This document shows positions 28,108 to 35,953 of a DNA stretch of 64,000 nt, one piece after another (the first letter of the stretch is position 1; the number at the start of each line of letters is the position of its first letter). The translations under genes were made by a program, and so were the position numbers. Below the pieces are notes generated by a model. The model did no database searches. It saw nothing but the letters and a program-made list of their open reading frames with translations, and was not told where the DNA came from. Source of the DNA: Sphingobacterium haloxyli (GTDB taxonomy: Bacteria > Bacteroidota > Bacteroidia > Sphingobacteriales > Sphingobacteriaceae); assembly GCF_002980525.1 (NCBI RefSeq), contig NZ_PVBQ01000009.1:80538-144537 (forward strand), in the 5' to 3' direction.

Positions 28108-29145
28108 ATGGAAGGAGCTTTTATTTTAGAAAAATTGATTTTGGTGGTGGTGGTCTTTACGATTTCGTTGGTTATTGCGATGTACTCGACGTTGGCGGAG
28201 CGTAAAATAGCCGGGTTTATGCAGGATCGCTATGGGCCTAACCGAGCGGGATTTGGTGGGATTTTGCAGCCGCTCTGCGATGGAGGTAAGTTCTTTTTTA
28301 AAGAAGAAATTATTCCGGCAGGGGCGCACAAACCGTTGTTTATATTGGGCCCCACTTTGGCGATTATCACCGCTTGTATCAGTTCGGCCGTTATTCCGTG
28401 GGGACAAACACTAACCATTGGCGGACGCGAAGTGACCTTGCAGGTGGCTGATATCAACGTGGGCATACTTTATATTTTTGGCGTTGTAGCCTTGGGTGTA
28501 TATGGTATCATGTTAGGCGGATGGGCATCAAATAATAAGTTTTCGTTAATGGGGGCTATTCGTGCGGCATCGCAAAGTATCAGCTATGAGATTCCGATGG
28601 GGCTTTCGATTATTGCTTTATTAATGGTGACGGGAACGCTGTCAATGGGAGAGATTGTTGCCCAACAGTCGGGATTTGTGAACTGGAATATCTGGGTACA
28701 GCCATTGGGATTTTTGATTTTTATGGTATGTGCTTTTGCGGAATGTAACCGGGTACCGTTTGATTTGCCGGAGTGCGAAACGGAACTGATTGGAGGATAC
28801 CATACGGAGTATTCTTCGATGAAACTCGGTCTTTATATGTTTTCCGAATATATCAACATGTTTGTGTCTTCCGCGTTAATGGCAGCATTGTACTTTGGGG
28901 GATATAATTTCCCGTTCATGTACGAATTAGGCCTATCGCAGAACTGGATCACGATTATTGGTGTATTGGCTTTCTTCCTTAAAATCTTTGGTTTTATCTT
29001 TTTCTTCATGTGGGTGCGCTGGACGTTGCCCCGCTTTCGCTATGATCAATTGATGGGTCTGGGGTGGAAGATATTGATTCCGCTGGCGATAGCAAATATT
29101 GTGTTGACAGCAGTGGTAATCGTCGTGAAGGATACTTATTTTTGA
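28108..29145 (+). CDS. nuoH: NADH-quinone oxidoreductase subunit H
   Basis: A 345-residue subunit with about eight helices that joins the quinone site to the membrane arm. The conserved ERKIAGFMQDRYGPNR is at about residues 31-46, and ECNRVPFDLPECETELIGGYHTEYSS at about 211-236 forms the cytoplasmic loop beside the quinone channel. Confidence 0.97.
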   Translation: MEGAFILEKLILVVVVFTISLVIAMYSTLAERKIAGFMQDRYGPNRAGFGGILQPLCDGGKFFFKEEIIPAGAHKPLFILGPTLAIITACISSAVIPWGQTLTIGGREVTLQVADINVGILYIFGVVALGVYGIMLGGWASNNKFSLMGAIRAASQSISYEIPMGLSIIALLMVTGTLSMGEIVAQQSGFVNWNIWVQPLGFLIFMVCAFAECNRVPFDLPECETELIGGYHTEYSSMKLGLYMFSEYINMFVSSALMAALYFGGYNFPFMYELGLSQNWITIIGVLAFFLKIFGFIFFFMWVRWTLPRFRYDQLMGLGWKILIPLAIANIVLTAVVIVVKDTYF

Positions 29146-29149
29146 GACT

Positions 29150-29674
29150 ATGCAATCTTTATCAAATAGAAAAAAAGTTATCGAACAGAAACCCATGAAT
29201 TTTTGGGAGCGTATGTACCTGCCTGCTATTGCGAAGGGGCTGGGTATTACGATACGACATTTTTTCAAGAAAATTCCGACGGTTAAATATCCAGAGGTGC
29301 AGCGATCTTATTCGAAGAATTTCCGAGGGCTGCATTCATTGAAGCGGGATGAAGAAGGGCGTGAACGCTGTACTGCTTGCGGTCTTTGTGCGCTTTCTTG
29401 TCCGGCGGAAGCGATTACTATGATTGCCGCAGAGCGGACAAAGGAGGAGGAGCATTTGTACCGGGAGGAAAAATATGCTGCAGTATATGAAATTAATATG
29501 CTGCGTTGTATTTTTTGTGGTTTGTGTGAGGAAGCCTGCCCGAAAGAAGCGATTTATCTGGACGGTCCCCATGTGACGGCGGAATATCTAAGAAAGGATT
29601 TTATCTACGGGAAAGACAAATTGGTCGAACCTGTATTTGACATTACGAAACTAAACCCGGAAAAAACGAACTAA
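29150..29674 (+). CDS. nuoI: NADH-quinone oxidoreductase subunit I
   Basis: A 174-residue ferredoxin-like subunit with two [4Fe-4S] clusters, N6a and N6b. Ligand sets are C74, C77, C80, C84 and C120, C123, C126, C130, both as CxxCxxCxxxCP. It carries electrons from the NADH module to NuoB. Confidence 0.97.
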   Translation: MQSLSNRKKVIEQKPMNFWERMYLPAIAKGLGITIRHFFKKIPTVKYPEVQRSYSKNFRGLHSLKRDEEGRERCTACGLCALSCPAEAITMIAAERTKEEEHLYREEKYAAVYEINMLRCIFCGLCEEACPKEAIYLDGPHVTAEYLRKDFIYGKDKLVEPVFDITKLNPEKTN

Positions 29675-29675
29675 C

Positions 29676-30182
29676 ATGTCCTTATTTTATTTTGTCGCTT
29701 TTGTCGCTATTTTTTTTGCGTTGATGACAATCTTTACTAAAAATCCTGTACACAGTGTGTTGTACCTGGTGGTTACGTTTTTTACGCTGACCGTTCATTA
29801 TATTTTATTGAACGCACAATTTCTAGCTGTAGTCAACTTTATCGTATATATGGGGGCCATTATGGTGCTCTTTCTATTTGTCCTCATGCTGCTGAATCTC
29901 AATGGGGATACGGAACCCGTGCGATCCAATTTGGTGAAGATTATGGGTGTTATTGCAGGGATGTGTTTGTTTGCAACCCTTCTAGGTGCTTTTCGTGTAA
30001 TTGAGCCATCAAATGAGGTCGTAACTGGCAATACGAATATTGGACTCGTAGAACACCTGGGAAATGTGTTGTTTAATGAGTTTTTACTGCCTTTTGAGAT
30101 TTCGGCGATCTTATTGTTGATAGCGATGATCGGAGCGGTATTATTGGCAAAAAAGGAAGTTAAAGAGATTAAAAAAGCATAA
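29676..30182 (+). CDS. nuoJ: NADH-quinone oxidoreductase subunit J
   Basis: A 168-residue membrane-arm subunit with five helices. The third carries the family pattern around FIVYMGAIMVLFLFVLMLLN. The stop codon shares one base with the nuoK start (TAATG). Confidence 0.96.
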   Translation: MSLFYFVAFVAIFFALMTIFTKNPVHSVLYLVVTFFTLTVHYILLNAQFLAVVNFIVYMGAIMVLFLFVLMLLNLNGDTEPVRSNLVKIMGVIAGMCLFATLLGAFRVIEPSNEVVTGNTNIGLVEHLGNVLFNEFLLPFEISAILLLIAMIGAVLLAKKEVKEIKKA

Positions 30183-30511
30183 TGGAGAATATAGTAACGC
30201 AAATTCAAGGTGTTCCACTCAACCATTACATCATTTTTTGTAGTATCATTTTCGCTATCGGTGTTATGGGGGTGCTTATCCGTCGGAACGTAATCATTAT
30301 CATGATGTCCATTGAGTTGATGTTGAACGCAGTCAATTTATTGTTGGCCGCTTTTTCGGCCTATAGGGGCGATCCGACAGGACAGGTGTTCGTTTTTTTT
30401 ATCATGGCATTGGCAGCAGCGGAGGTGGCTGTTGGCCTTGCAATTATTATCATGGTATACAGAAACACCAAATCGGTGGATATTGAATCGTTAAGCAAGT
30501 TGCGTTGGTAA
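30182..30511 (+). CDS. nuoK: NADH-quinone oxidoreductase subunit K
   Basis: A 109-residue three-helix subunit of the membrane arm. Two conserved glutamates in the helices (SIELMLNAVNL and AAAEVAVGLAI) belong to the central proton path. Translationally coupled to nuoJ. Confidence 0.96.
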   Translation: MENIVTQIQGVPLNHYIIFCSIIFAIGVMGVLIRRNVIIIMMSIELMLNAVNLLLAAFSAYRGDPTGQVFVFFIMALAAAEVAVGLAIIIMVYRNTKSVDIESLSKLRW

Positions 30512-30542
30512 TTAAATAGGAGAATTTTTAGTAACAAATTGT

Positions 30543-32462
30543 ATGTCTGAATTAATCTGGCTGATCCCATTGATACCTTTTATAGGTTTTGTAATAAACG
30601 GCTTAATGGGAAATCGTATGCCGAAAGCGGTTACGGCCATTGTGGGCTGTGGGGTGGTACTCGCTTCTTTTGTATTAAGCTTGTTGGTTTACTTTGAGAT
30701 CGCAGCTGCGCGCGCGACTGGTGCCTCGGGAGAAATATACGTCCATCTCTTTGACTGGTTTACGGTCGGTAAACTGCAGGTAGCGCTATCTTTCTTAGCT
30801 GATCCGCTGAGTGCTATTATGCTCCTGATTATTACGGGCGTTGGTTTTTTAATTCACCTGTATTCGTGTAGCTACATGGCTAGTGATGCAGGATTTGGAA
30901 AATACTTTGCTTACCTTAATCTATTCATTTTCTTCATGACCATCCTTGTATTAGGGTCTAATTACTTGGTGATGTTTATTGGATGGGAAGGCGTTGGGCT
31001 TTGTTCTTATTTGTTGATTGGATTTTGGTTCAAAAATGTTTCGTATGCTTCGGCAGCGAAGAAGGCTTTCGTGATGAATCGTATCGGTGATTTGGGCTTT
31101 CTCATTGCGCTATTTTTTATCTTAGAAACCTTCGGCAGCTTGGAATACGGAACTGTATTCGCCGCTGCAGCAGGCATGCCGATGGGTAATTCTATACTGC
31201 TTGTGATTACGCTATTATTGTTTCTTGCAGCGACAGGAAAATCAGCGCAGATTCCTTTGTTTACGTGGCTACCTGATGCCATGGCGGGACCAACCCCAGT
31301 ATCTGCCTTAATTCATGCGGCTACTATGGTGACAGCAGGTATCTATATGGTCGTGCGATCGAACATCTTGTTTACGCTTTCGCCGATAACAATGGAGATC
31401 ATGGCGGTTGTAGGGTTAGCAACGGCATTGTTGGCGGCGTTTATTGCGATTACACAAACTGATATTAAAAAGGTATTGGCATATTCTACGGTATCTCAGT
31501 TGGGATACATGTTTCTAGGCCTCGGGGTAGGTGCGTTCACCGGGGCTTTTTTTCATGTCCTGACACATGCATTTTTTAAGGCTTTACTGTTTCTTGGAGC
31601 GGGGTCGGTGATTCACGCGATGCACAATGAACAGGATATGCGTAAGATGGGTGGTTTAAGAACGGCGTTGCCCATCACGTTTATCACGATGTTAATCGGA
31701 ACGATTGCTATTAGCGGTATTCCACCCTTTGCTGGTTTCTTTTCTAAGGATGAGATATTAGCACATGCATTTCAGCATCAGCCCTTTTTGTGGGTAATCG
31801 GCTTTTTGACCGCCCTATGCACTGCGTTTTATATGTTCCGTCTTTTGTATTTAACATTTTTCGGGAAGTTCCGAGGGACGGAAACGCAGAAACAACATTT
31901 GCACGAATCGCCTTGGCAAATGACGGTGCCGTTGATTGTCTTGGCGGTGTTGTCCGTGATCGGTGGTTTTATCAACATTCCGGAAGCTTTGGGCGGACAT
32001 CATAACTTAGCGGTTTTCTTGGCTCCGATTTTTGAAGCGGGCAGTGAACATGCGGAAGCGCTGTCGTTAAGTCATAGTACGGAATACCTGTTGATGGGTG
32101 TATCCGCCGGCGGTGCCTTGATCATGGCTTTTGTTGCCTACAACCGATATGTAAGAAAAGAAGCGGTTCCGGTAGCAGATACGCAATCATCTAAAGGATT
32201 GCATAAATTATCCTTTCGCAAGCTATATGTGGACGAATTTTATAATGCCCTCGTTGTACAGCCGTTAAACAGATTATCAGTTGGTCTTTATAAATATGTG
32301 GACCGCCTGGGCATTGATGGATTCGTGAATGGGGTGGGTAACTTTTTTATCGGAACTGGAAAAGGTATAAGGCAATTGCAAAGCGGGCACGTAGGGTTTT
32401 ATATTATGATGATGGTGATTAGTGTGATTGCTATTCTGCTTTATGCTGTATTTAGTACATAA
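30543..32462 (+). CDS. nuoL: NADH-quinone oxidoreductase subunit L
   Basis: A 639-residue antiporter-like proton-pumping subunit at the far end of the membrane arm. Typical stretches are GWEGVGLCSYLLIGFW (with the conserved glutamate), TWLPDAMAGPTPVSALIHAATMVTAGIY, and HALFKALLFLGAGSVIH-like HAFFKALLFLGAGSVIH. The C-terminal long amphipathic segment and last helix are present, so it is complete. Confidence 0.97.
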   Translation: MSELIWLIPLIPFIGFVINGLMGNRMPKAVTAIVGCGVVLASFVLSLLVYFEIAAARATGASGEIYVHLFDWFTVGKLQVALSFLADPLSAIMLLIITGVGFLIHLYSCSYMASDAGFGKYFAYLNLFIFFMTILVLGSNYLVMFIGWEGVGLCSYLLIGFWFKNVSYASAAKKAFVMNRIGDLGFLIALFFILETFGSLEYGTVFAAAAGMPMGNSILLVITLLLFLAATGKSAQIPLFTWLPDAMAGPTPVSALIHAATMVTAGIYMVVRSNILFTLSPITMEIMAVVGLATALLAAFIAITQTDIKKVLAYSTVSQLGYMFLGLGVGAFTGAFFHVLTHAFFKALLFLGAGSVIHAMHNEQDMRKMGGLRTALPITFITMLIGTIAISGIPPFAGFFSKDEILAHAFQHQPFLWVIGFLTALCTAFYMFRLLYLTFFGKFRGTETQKQHLHESPWQMTVPLIVLAVLSVIGGFINIPEALGGHHNLAVFLAPIFEAGSEHAEALSLSHSTEYLLMGVSAGGALIMAFVAYNRYVRKEAVPVADTQSSKGLHKLSFRKLYVDEFYNALVVQPLNRLSVGLYKYVDRLGIDGFVNGVGNFFIGTGKGIRQLQSGHVGFYIMMMVISVIAILLYAVFST

Positions 32463-32478
32463 TTTTGACAATTAAACA

Positions 32479-33924
32479 ATGAGTAACCTATTTATATTAC
32501 TATTAGTACCTATTATTTCAGCACTAGTATTATGTTTCGTAAAGGATGTGGTACGGGCAAAATGGATAGCACTGATTGCCTCACTGCTTGAACTGGGGCT
32601 TTCCATCCCCTTTTTGTGTGGGTTTGTGCCGGATGCGAGTGTACAATTTGAACAGCGTTGGATGTGGGTGGAATCCTTAGGAATTCAGTTTCATATTGGC
32701 TTAGATGGTATCAGCCTGCCCATGTTGTTGTTGACAAATGGGTTGATTCCGCTCATTGTGTTGTCTTCATTTCGTAAGGCGCATAAAGGTAATTTCTTTG
32801 CGTTAATCTCTTTTATGCAAGCGGGATTATTGCTTGTATTTTTAGCGTTGGATGCTTTTACGTTCTATGTTGGATGGGAGGCGGCTTTAATTCCTATTTA
32901 TTTTATCTGTGCGTTGTGGGGAGATGGCGACCGGATTCGTATTAACCTCAAGTTTTTTATTTATACGTTTTTTGGAAGCTTGTTGATGTTGGTGGCGCTT
33001 ATCTTCTTATACAACCAGAGTGCTGCGCCAAGCTTTGAATGGAGCGCATTCGTAGCATTGGACTTGCCCGAGTCTACCCAACGTTGGGTATTTTGGGCAT
33101 TTTTCTTCGCGTTTGCTATAAAGATTCCGATCTTTCCATTCCATACTTGGCAACCAGATACTTATACACATGCGCCTGCCGCCGGAACGATGCTGTTGGC
33201 AGGTATCATGCTCAAGATGGGCGTGTATGGATTGATCCGTTGGTTATTGCCTGTTGCTCCGCTCGGCGCGTTGGCTTATAGTCAGGTTATCATGGTTCTT
33301 TGCGTGATCGGTATCGTGTATGCTTCTATCATTGCTTTTAGGCAACAAGATGCTAAACGTTTGATTGCGTACTCTTCTATTGCGCACGTTGGCCTTATTT
33401 CCGCCGGTGTATTTTCATGGAACTCGGAAGGGTTGCAAGGGGCAATCATCCAGATGGTGAATCATGGTTTGAATGTGGTGGGGTTGTTTTTTATTATTGA
33501 TATCTTACAGGAGCGGACAGGGACGCGTACGCTCGCGGAGTGGGGGGGAGTAGCGAGCAAAGCTCCTCGTTTAGCGGCCGTATTTCTCCTGATTTTGATG
33601 GGTGCAGTGGGACTGCCTTTAACCAACGGTTTTATCGGCGAATTTTTGCTGTTAAAAGGTGTGTTTGATTACGGCGTATGGTATGCTGTGTTTGGTGGAC
33701 TAACTTTGATTTTGGGAGCTGTATATATGTTGCGTCTTTATCAGAAATCGATGTTGGGAGCTTTACCAGAACGGTATGTAAAGGTGGTAGATATTAAAGG
33801 GTATGAGTTATTAGTATTGGTAATTATTGCGTTTTTTACTCTATTTTTAGGGGTATGGCCGAAAGTGATTTTACAGCTTTCAGAAGCGTCGGTAACCAAT
33901 TTATTGAATCAGATTAAATTTTAA
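32479..33924 (+). CDS. nuoM: NADH-quinone oxidoreductase subunit M
   Basis: A 481-residue antiporter-like proton-pumping subunit. Signatures are FYVGWEAALIPIYFI with the conserved glutamate, FHTWQPDTYTHAPAAGTMLLAGIMLKMGVYG, and MVNHGLNVVGLFFI. It lies 16 bp after nuoL. Confidence 0.97.
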   Translation: MSNLFILLLVPIISALVLCFVKDVVRAKWIALIASLLELGLSIPFLCGFVPDASVQFEQRWMWVESLGIQFHIGLDGISLPMLLLTNGLIPLIVLSSFRKAHKGNFFALISFMQAGLLLVFLALDAFTFYVGWEAALIPIYFICALWGDGDRIRINLKFFIYTFFGSLLMLVALIFLYNQSAAPSFEWSAFVALDLPESTQRWVFWAFFFAFAIKIPIFPFHTWQPDTYTHAPAAGTMLLAGIMLKMGVYGLIRWLLPVAPLGALAYSQVIMVLCVIGIVYASIIAFRQQDAKRLIAYSSIAHVGLISAGVFSWNSEGLQGAIIQMVNHGLNVVGLFFIIDILQERTGTRTLAEWGGVASKAPRLAAVFLLILMGAVGLPLTNGFIGEFLLLKGVFDYGVWYAVFGGLTLILGAVYMLRLYQKSMLGALPERYVKVVDIKGYELLVLVIIAFFTLFLGVWPKVILQLSEASVTNLLNQIKF

Positions 33925-33943
33925 TTAGCGATTGTAGAATATT

Positions 33944-35326
33944 ATGGGGGCAATTATTACATTGTGTATTTTGGGAATAGTGGTGTTGTATCTAGGCTTG
34001 TTCAAAGCGAAGAATGCACTCATTCCTGTAACCTTGCTGGGATTGGTCGCAACGCTAGGTTTTCTGGTGGCGGGATGGAACAGCGAAGCGCTGCCGCAGT
34101 TTCACGGGATGATGATTTTTGATCGTTTAGCTTTGTCTTTTTCTATCTTATGTGTGATAATTACAGGTTTTGTCATTTTGCTTTCTAGAGAGTATTTTAG
34201 GAACATCAGCAAGTATCTTTCTGAATATTTTTGTTTGATTATATTTTCATTGACGGGGGCTTTGCTCGTCAATGCCTACCATAACTTTGCGATGCTCTTT
34301 ATTGGAATTGAGGTGATGTCAGTCGCTTTATATATCCTTGTGGGGATTCGGAAAACGGATCTTGCCTCTAACGAGGCGGCACTCAAGTATTTTTTGATGG
34401 GTGCGTTTTCTACGGGATTTCTTCTTTTTGGTATTACCCTCTTATATGGCGCTTCGGGCACATTTGACCTCACGGAACTACAAGCCTATGTACAGACATC
34501 CTCCGAGATTTCACCATTATTTTATGGCGGGGTGTTGCTATTGCTTTGTGGTTTATGCTTTAAGGTGGGAGCGGCTCCTTTCCACTTCTGGACGCCCGAC
34601 GTATATGAGGGCGCACCAATATTGATCACTAGCTTTATGAGTACCGTTGTAAAGGTTGCTTCTTTTGTTGGATTCTTACGGCTTTTTAACACGGTGTTGA
34701 TTCCATTGCACGACTTTTGGACGCCGGTGTTACTGGTGATTGTCATCATCACGCTTTTCGTCGGGAACATCACTGCCATGCTACAATCTAGCTTTAAGCG
34801 GATGATGGCCTATTCGAGTATTTCCCACGCAGGCTATATGCTGTTCGCTATCATCACTATCGGAGCGACTTCCGCATCCGGAATGTTGGTTTACGCAACC
34901 GCTTATTCGTTAGCTTCCGTGATTGCTTTTGGTGTGCTAATCCTGGTGAAACGTAGTATGGGCTCCGAGGACTTCGAGTCCTTCAATGGATTAGCGAAAA
35001 GGCAGCCGATGTTGGCCTTGGTATTGACGATAGCTATGCTTTCCCTCGCTGGTATTCCGCTGACAGCAGGTTTTATGGGTAAGTTTATGATGTTTAATAA
35101 TGTGATGGGGACGTATAACATCACCTTACTGATCCTCGCTGTTATTAACGCTGCAATTGGTGTGTATTACTATTTGCATGTGGTGGTCAACATGTATTTC
35201 CGTAAACCAGAGGAGGAAGTAACAGCGCAACATGTACCGACGAGCTACAAGGTGGTGTTGGTTGCTGCAGCTGTCTTGACGCTGATTATCGGGATTTATC
35301 CAGATAGTATTTTACGATTCCTATAA
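33944..35326 (+). CDS. nuoN: NADH-quinone oxidoreductase subunit N
   Basis: A 460-residue antiporter-like subunit and last gene of the operon. Seen are FIGIEVMSVALYILVG, FHFWTPDVYEGAPILITSFMSTVVKVASF and AYSSISHAGYM. The open frame ends in a short C-terminal tail. No strong hairpin terminator follows; transcription may end within the 90 bp before the next promoter. Confidence 0.96.
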   Translation: MGAIITLCILGIVVLYLGLFKAKNALIPVTLLGLVATLGFLVAGWNSEALPQFHGMMIFDRLALSFSILCVIITGFVILLSREYFRNISKYLSEYFCLIIFSLTGALLVNAYHNFAMLFIGIEVMSVALYILVGIRKTDLASNEAALKYFLMGAFSTGFLLFGITLLYGASGTFDLTELQAYVQTSSEISPLFYGGVLLLLCGLCFKVGAAPFHFWTPDVYEGAPILITSFMSTVVKVASFVGFLRLFNTVLIPLHDFWTPVLLVIVIITLFVGNITAMLQSSFKRMMAYSSISHAGYMLFAIITIGATSASGMLVYATAYSLASVIAFGVLILVKRSMGSEDFESFNGLAKRQPMLALVLTIAMLSLAGIPLTAGFMGKFMMFNNVMGTYNITLLILAVINAAIGVYYYLHVVVNMYFRKPEEEVTAQHVPTSYKVVLVAAAVLTLIIGIYPDSILRFL

Positions 35327-35393
35327 TTCTTAATCGCCACGCCAACGCTGGTGGTATAAGTAGTGTCTGGATACGACGGTTTGTATATTTATT

Positions 35394-35424
35394 TTTGTAT
35401 AAAACAAAAAGTCTACTATCTTTG
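35394..35424 (+). promoter_or_regulatory. Strong Bacteroidota-type promoter for a structured RNA and the 88-residue protein
   Basis: TTTG at 35394-35397 and TATCTTTG at 35417-35424, with 19 bp between them. This fits the Bacteroidota -33/-7 consensus (TTTG, about 19 bp, TAnnTTTG) at every defined position. The predicted start, 5-7 nt after the -7 box, falls on the first bases of the RNA fold at 35429. Confidence 0.8.
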
Positions 35425-35428
35425 TAGT

Positions 35429-35538
35429 GTATTCAGAATTGCACTACTGTGCAATGCCAACCGAGTGTAGTCACCACGGTGGAACGATAATACGGGCATA
35501 GTCCAAAATAAACGTCGTCTTCCCGATTTTCTGAATAC
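35429..35538 (+). ncRNA. 110-nt structured RNA, 6S-like (6S-Flavo type?) candidate
   Basis: Two ends 90 nt apart form a perfect 10-bp closing stem (GTATTCAGAA at 35429-35438 with TTCTGAATAC at 35529-35538). Inside is a perfect 6-bp hairpin with a 4-nt loop (TTGCAC-TACT-GTGCAA, 35439-35454), then a nested stem (TGCC 35455-35458 with GGCA 35495-35498; ACCG 35460-35463 with CGGT 35477-35480), leaving an unpaired 3' arm. No open frame of note crosses it. Length, the closing stem and the open middle recall 6S-type RNAs described in Bacteroidota, but I cannot confirm the class. No T-run follows, so it may also act as the 5' leader of the gene at 35572. Confidence 0.55.
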
Positions 35539-35571
35539 AATTTATGGTTAAACGCTTTAATTCTAAATTGT

Positions 35572-35838
35572 ATGGACACAAGAAACGAACTTTACAACCA
35601 CCTTATTAAACGATTTCAAGACTACAGCGCTGAAGAATTGGTGCAACTTAATAACGAGCTGGTATCCGGAAAATGGGGAACAAATCGAGGGACTTTTCGT
35701 ACGGCAGTCTTAAATGCGCTGTCCAAGAAGGGAGTTGATCTATCTGCTATTGTGCACCGTTGTGATGGTTTTACGGCGATACAGATTGTTCCTGTGGCAC
35801 TGGCAGAAAACAATGTGCTCATTCCGCTAGCGGAGTAA
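35572..35838 (+). CDS. Small conserved-looking hypothetical protein (88 aa)
   Basis: An 88-residue, mostly helical protein without signal peptide or membrane helix. The first 45 residues are charged (LIKRFQDYSAEELVQLNNEL), the rest mixed, ending in a hydrophobic LIPLAE. I do not recognise a family. It starts 33 nt after the end of the folded RNA at 35429-35538 and would share its promoter, so the RNA may be its leader. Coding status is supported by a full ATG-started frame in normal codon use, not by homology. Confidence 0.6.
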   Translation: MDTRNELYNHLIKRFQDYSAEELVQLNNELVSGKWGTNRGTFRTAVLNALSKKGVDLSAIVHRCDGFTAIQIVPVALAENNVLIPLAE

Positions 35839-35903
35839 GGCCGAATCGCGCCATACAAAGGCGAATGCGGCGTGGCCACGCTATGATAAAAAAATCAATT
35901 TCA

Positions 35904-35934
35904 TTTTAATCTTATTGTACAAATTGTATCTTTA
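35904..35934 (+). promoter_or_regulatory. Possible promoter of the DUF5686-like gene
   Basis: TATCTTTA (35927-35934), one base from the -7 consensus, with TTTT 19 bp upstream (35904-35907). The ATG at 35954 lies 20 nt downstream, which supports that start rather than an upstream TTG at 35915 that would precede the transcript start. Confidence 0.45.
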
Positions 35935-35953
35935 TGGCAGTGCCATTTTGAAT

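Noticed and set aside
35870..35881. 12-bp palindrome GCGTGGCCACGC after the 88-residue protein gene
   Set aside because: It has no loop to make a terminator hairpin and no T-run follows. It may be a protein-binding site, but nothing supports that.
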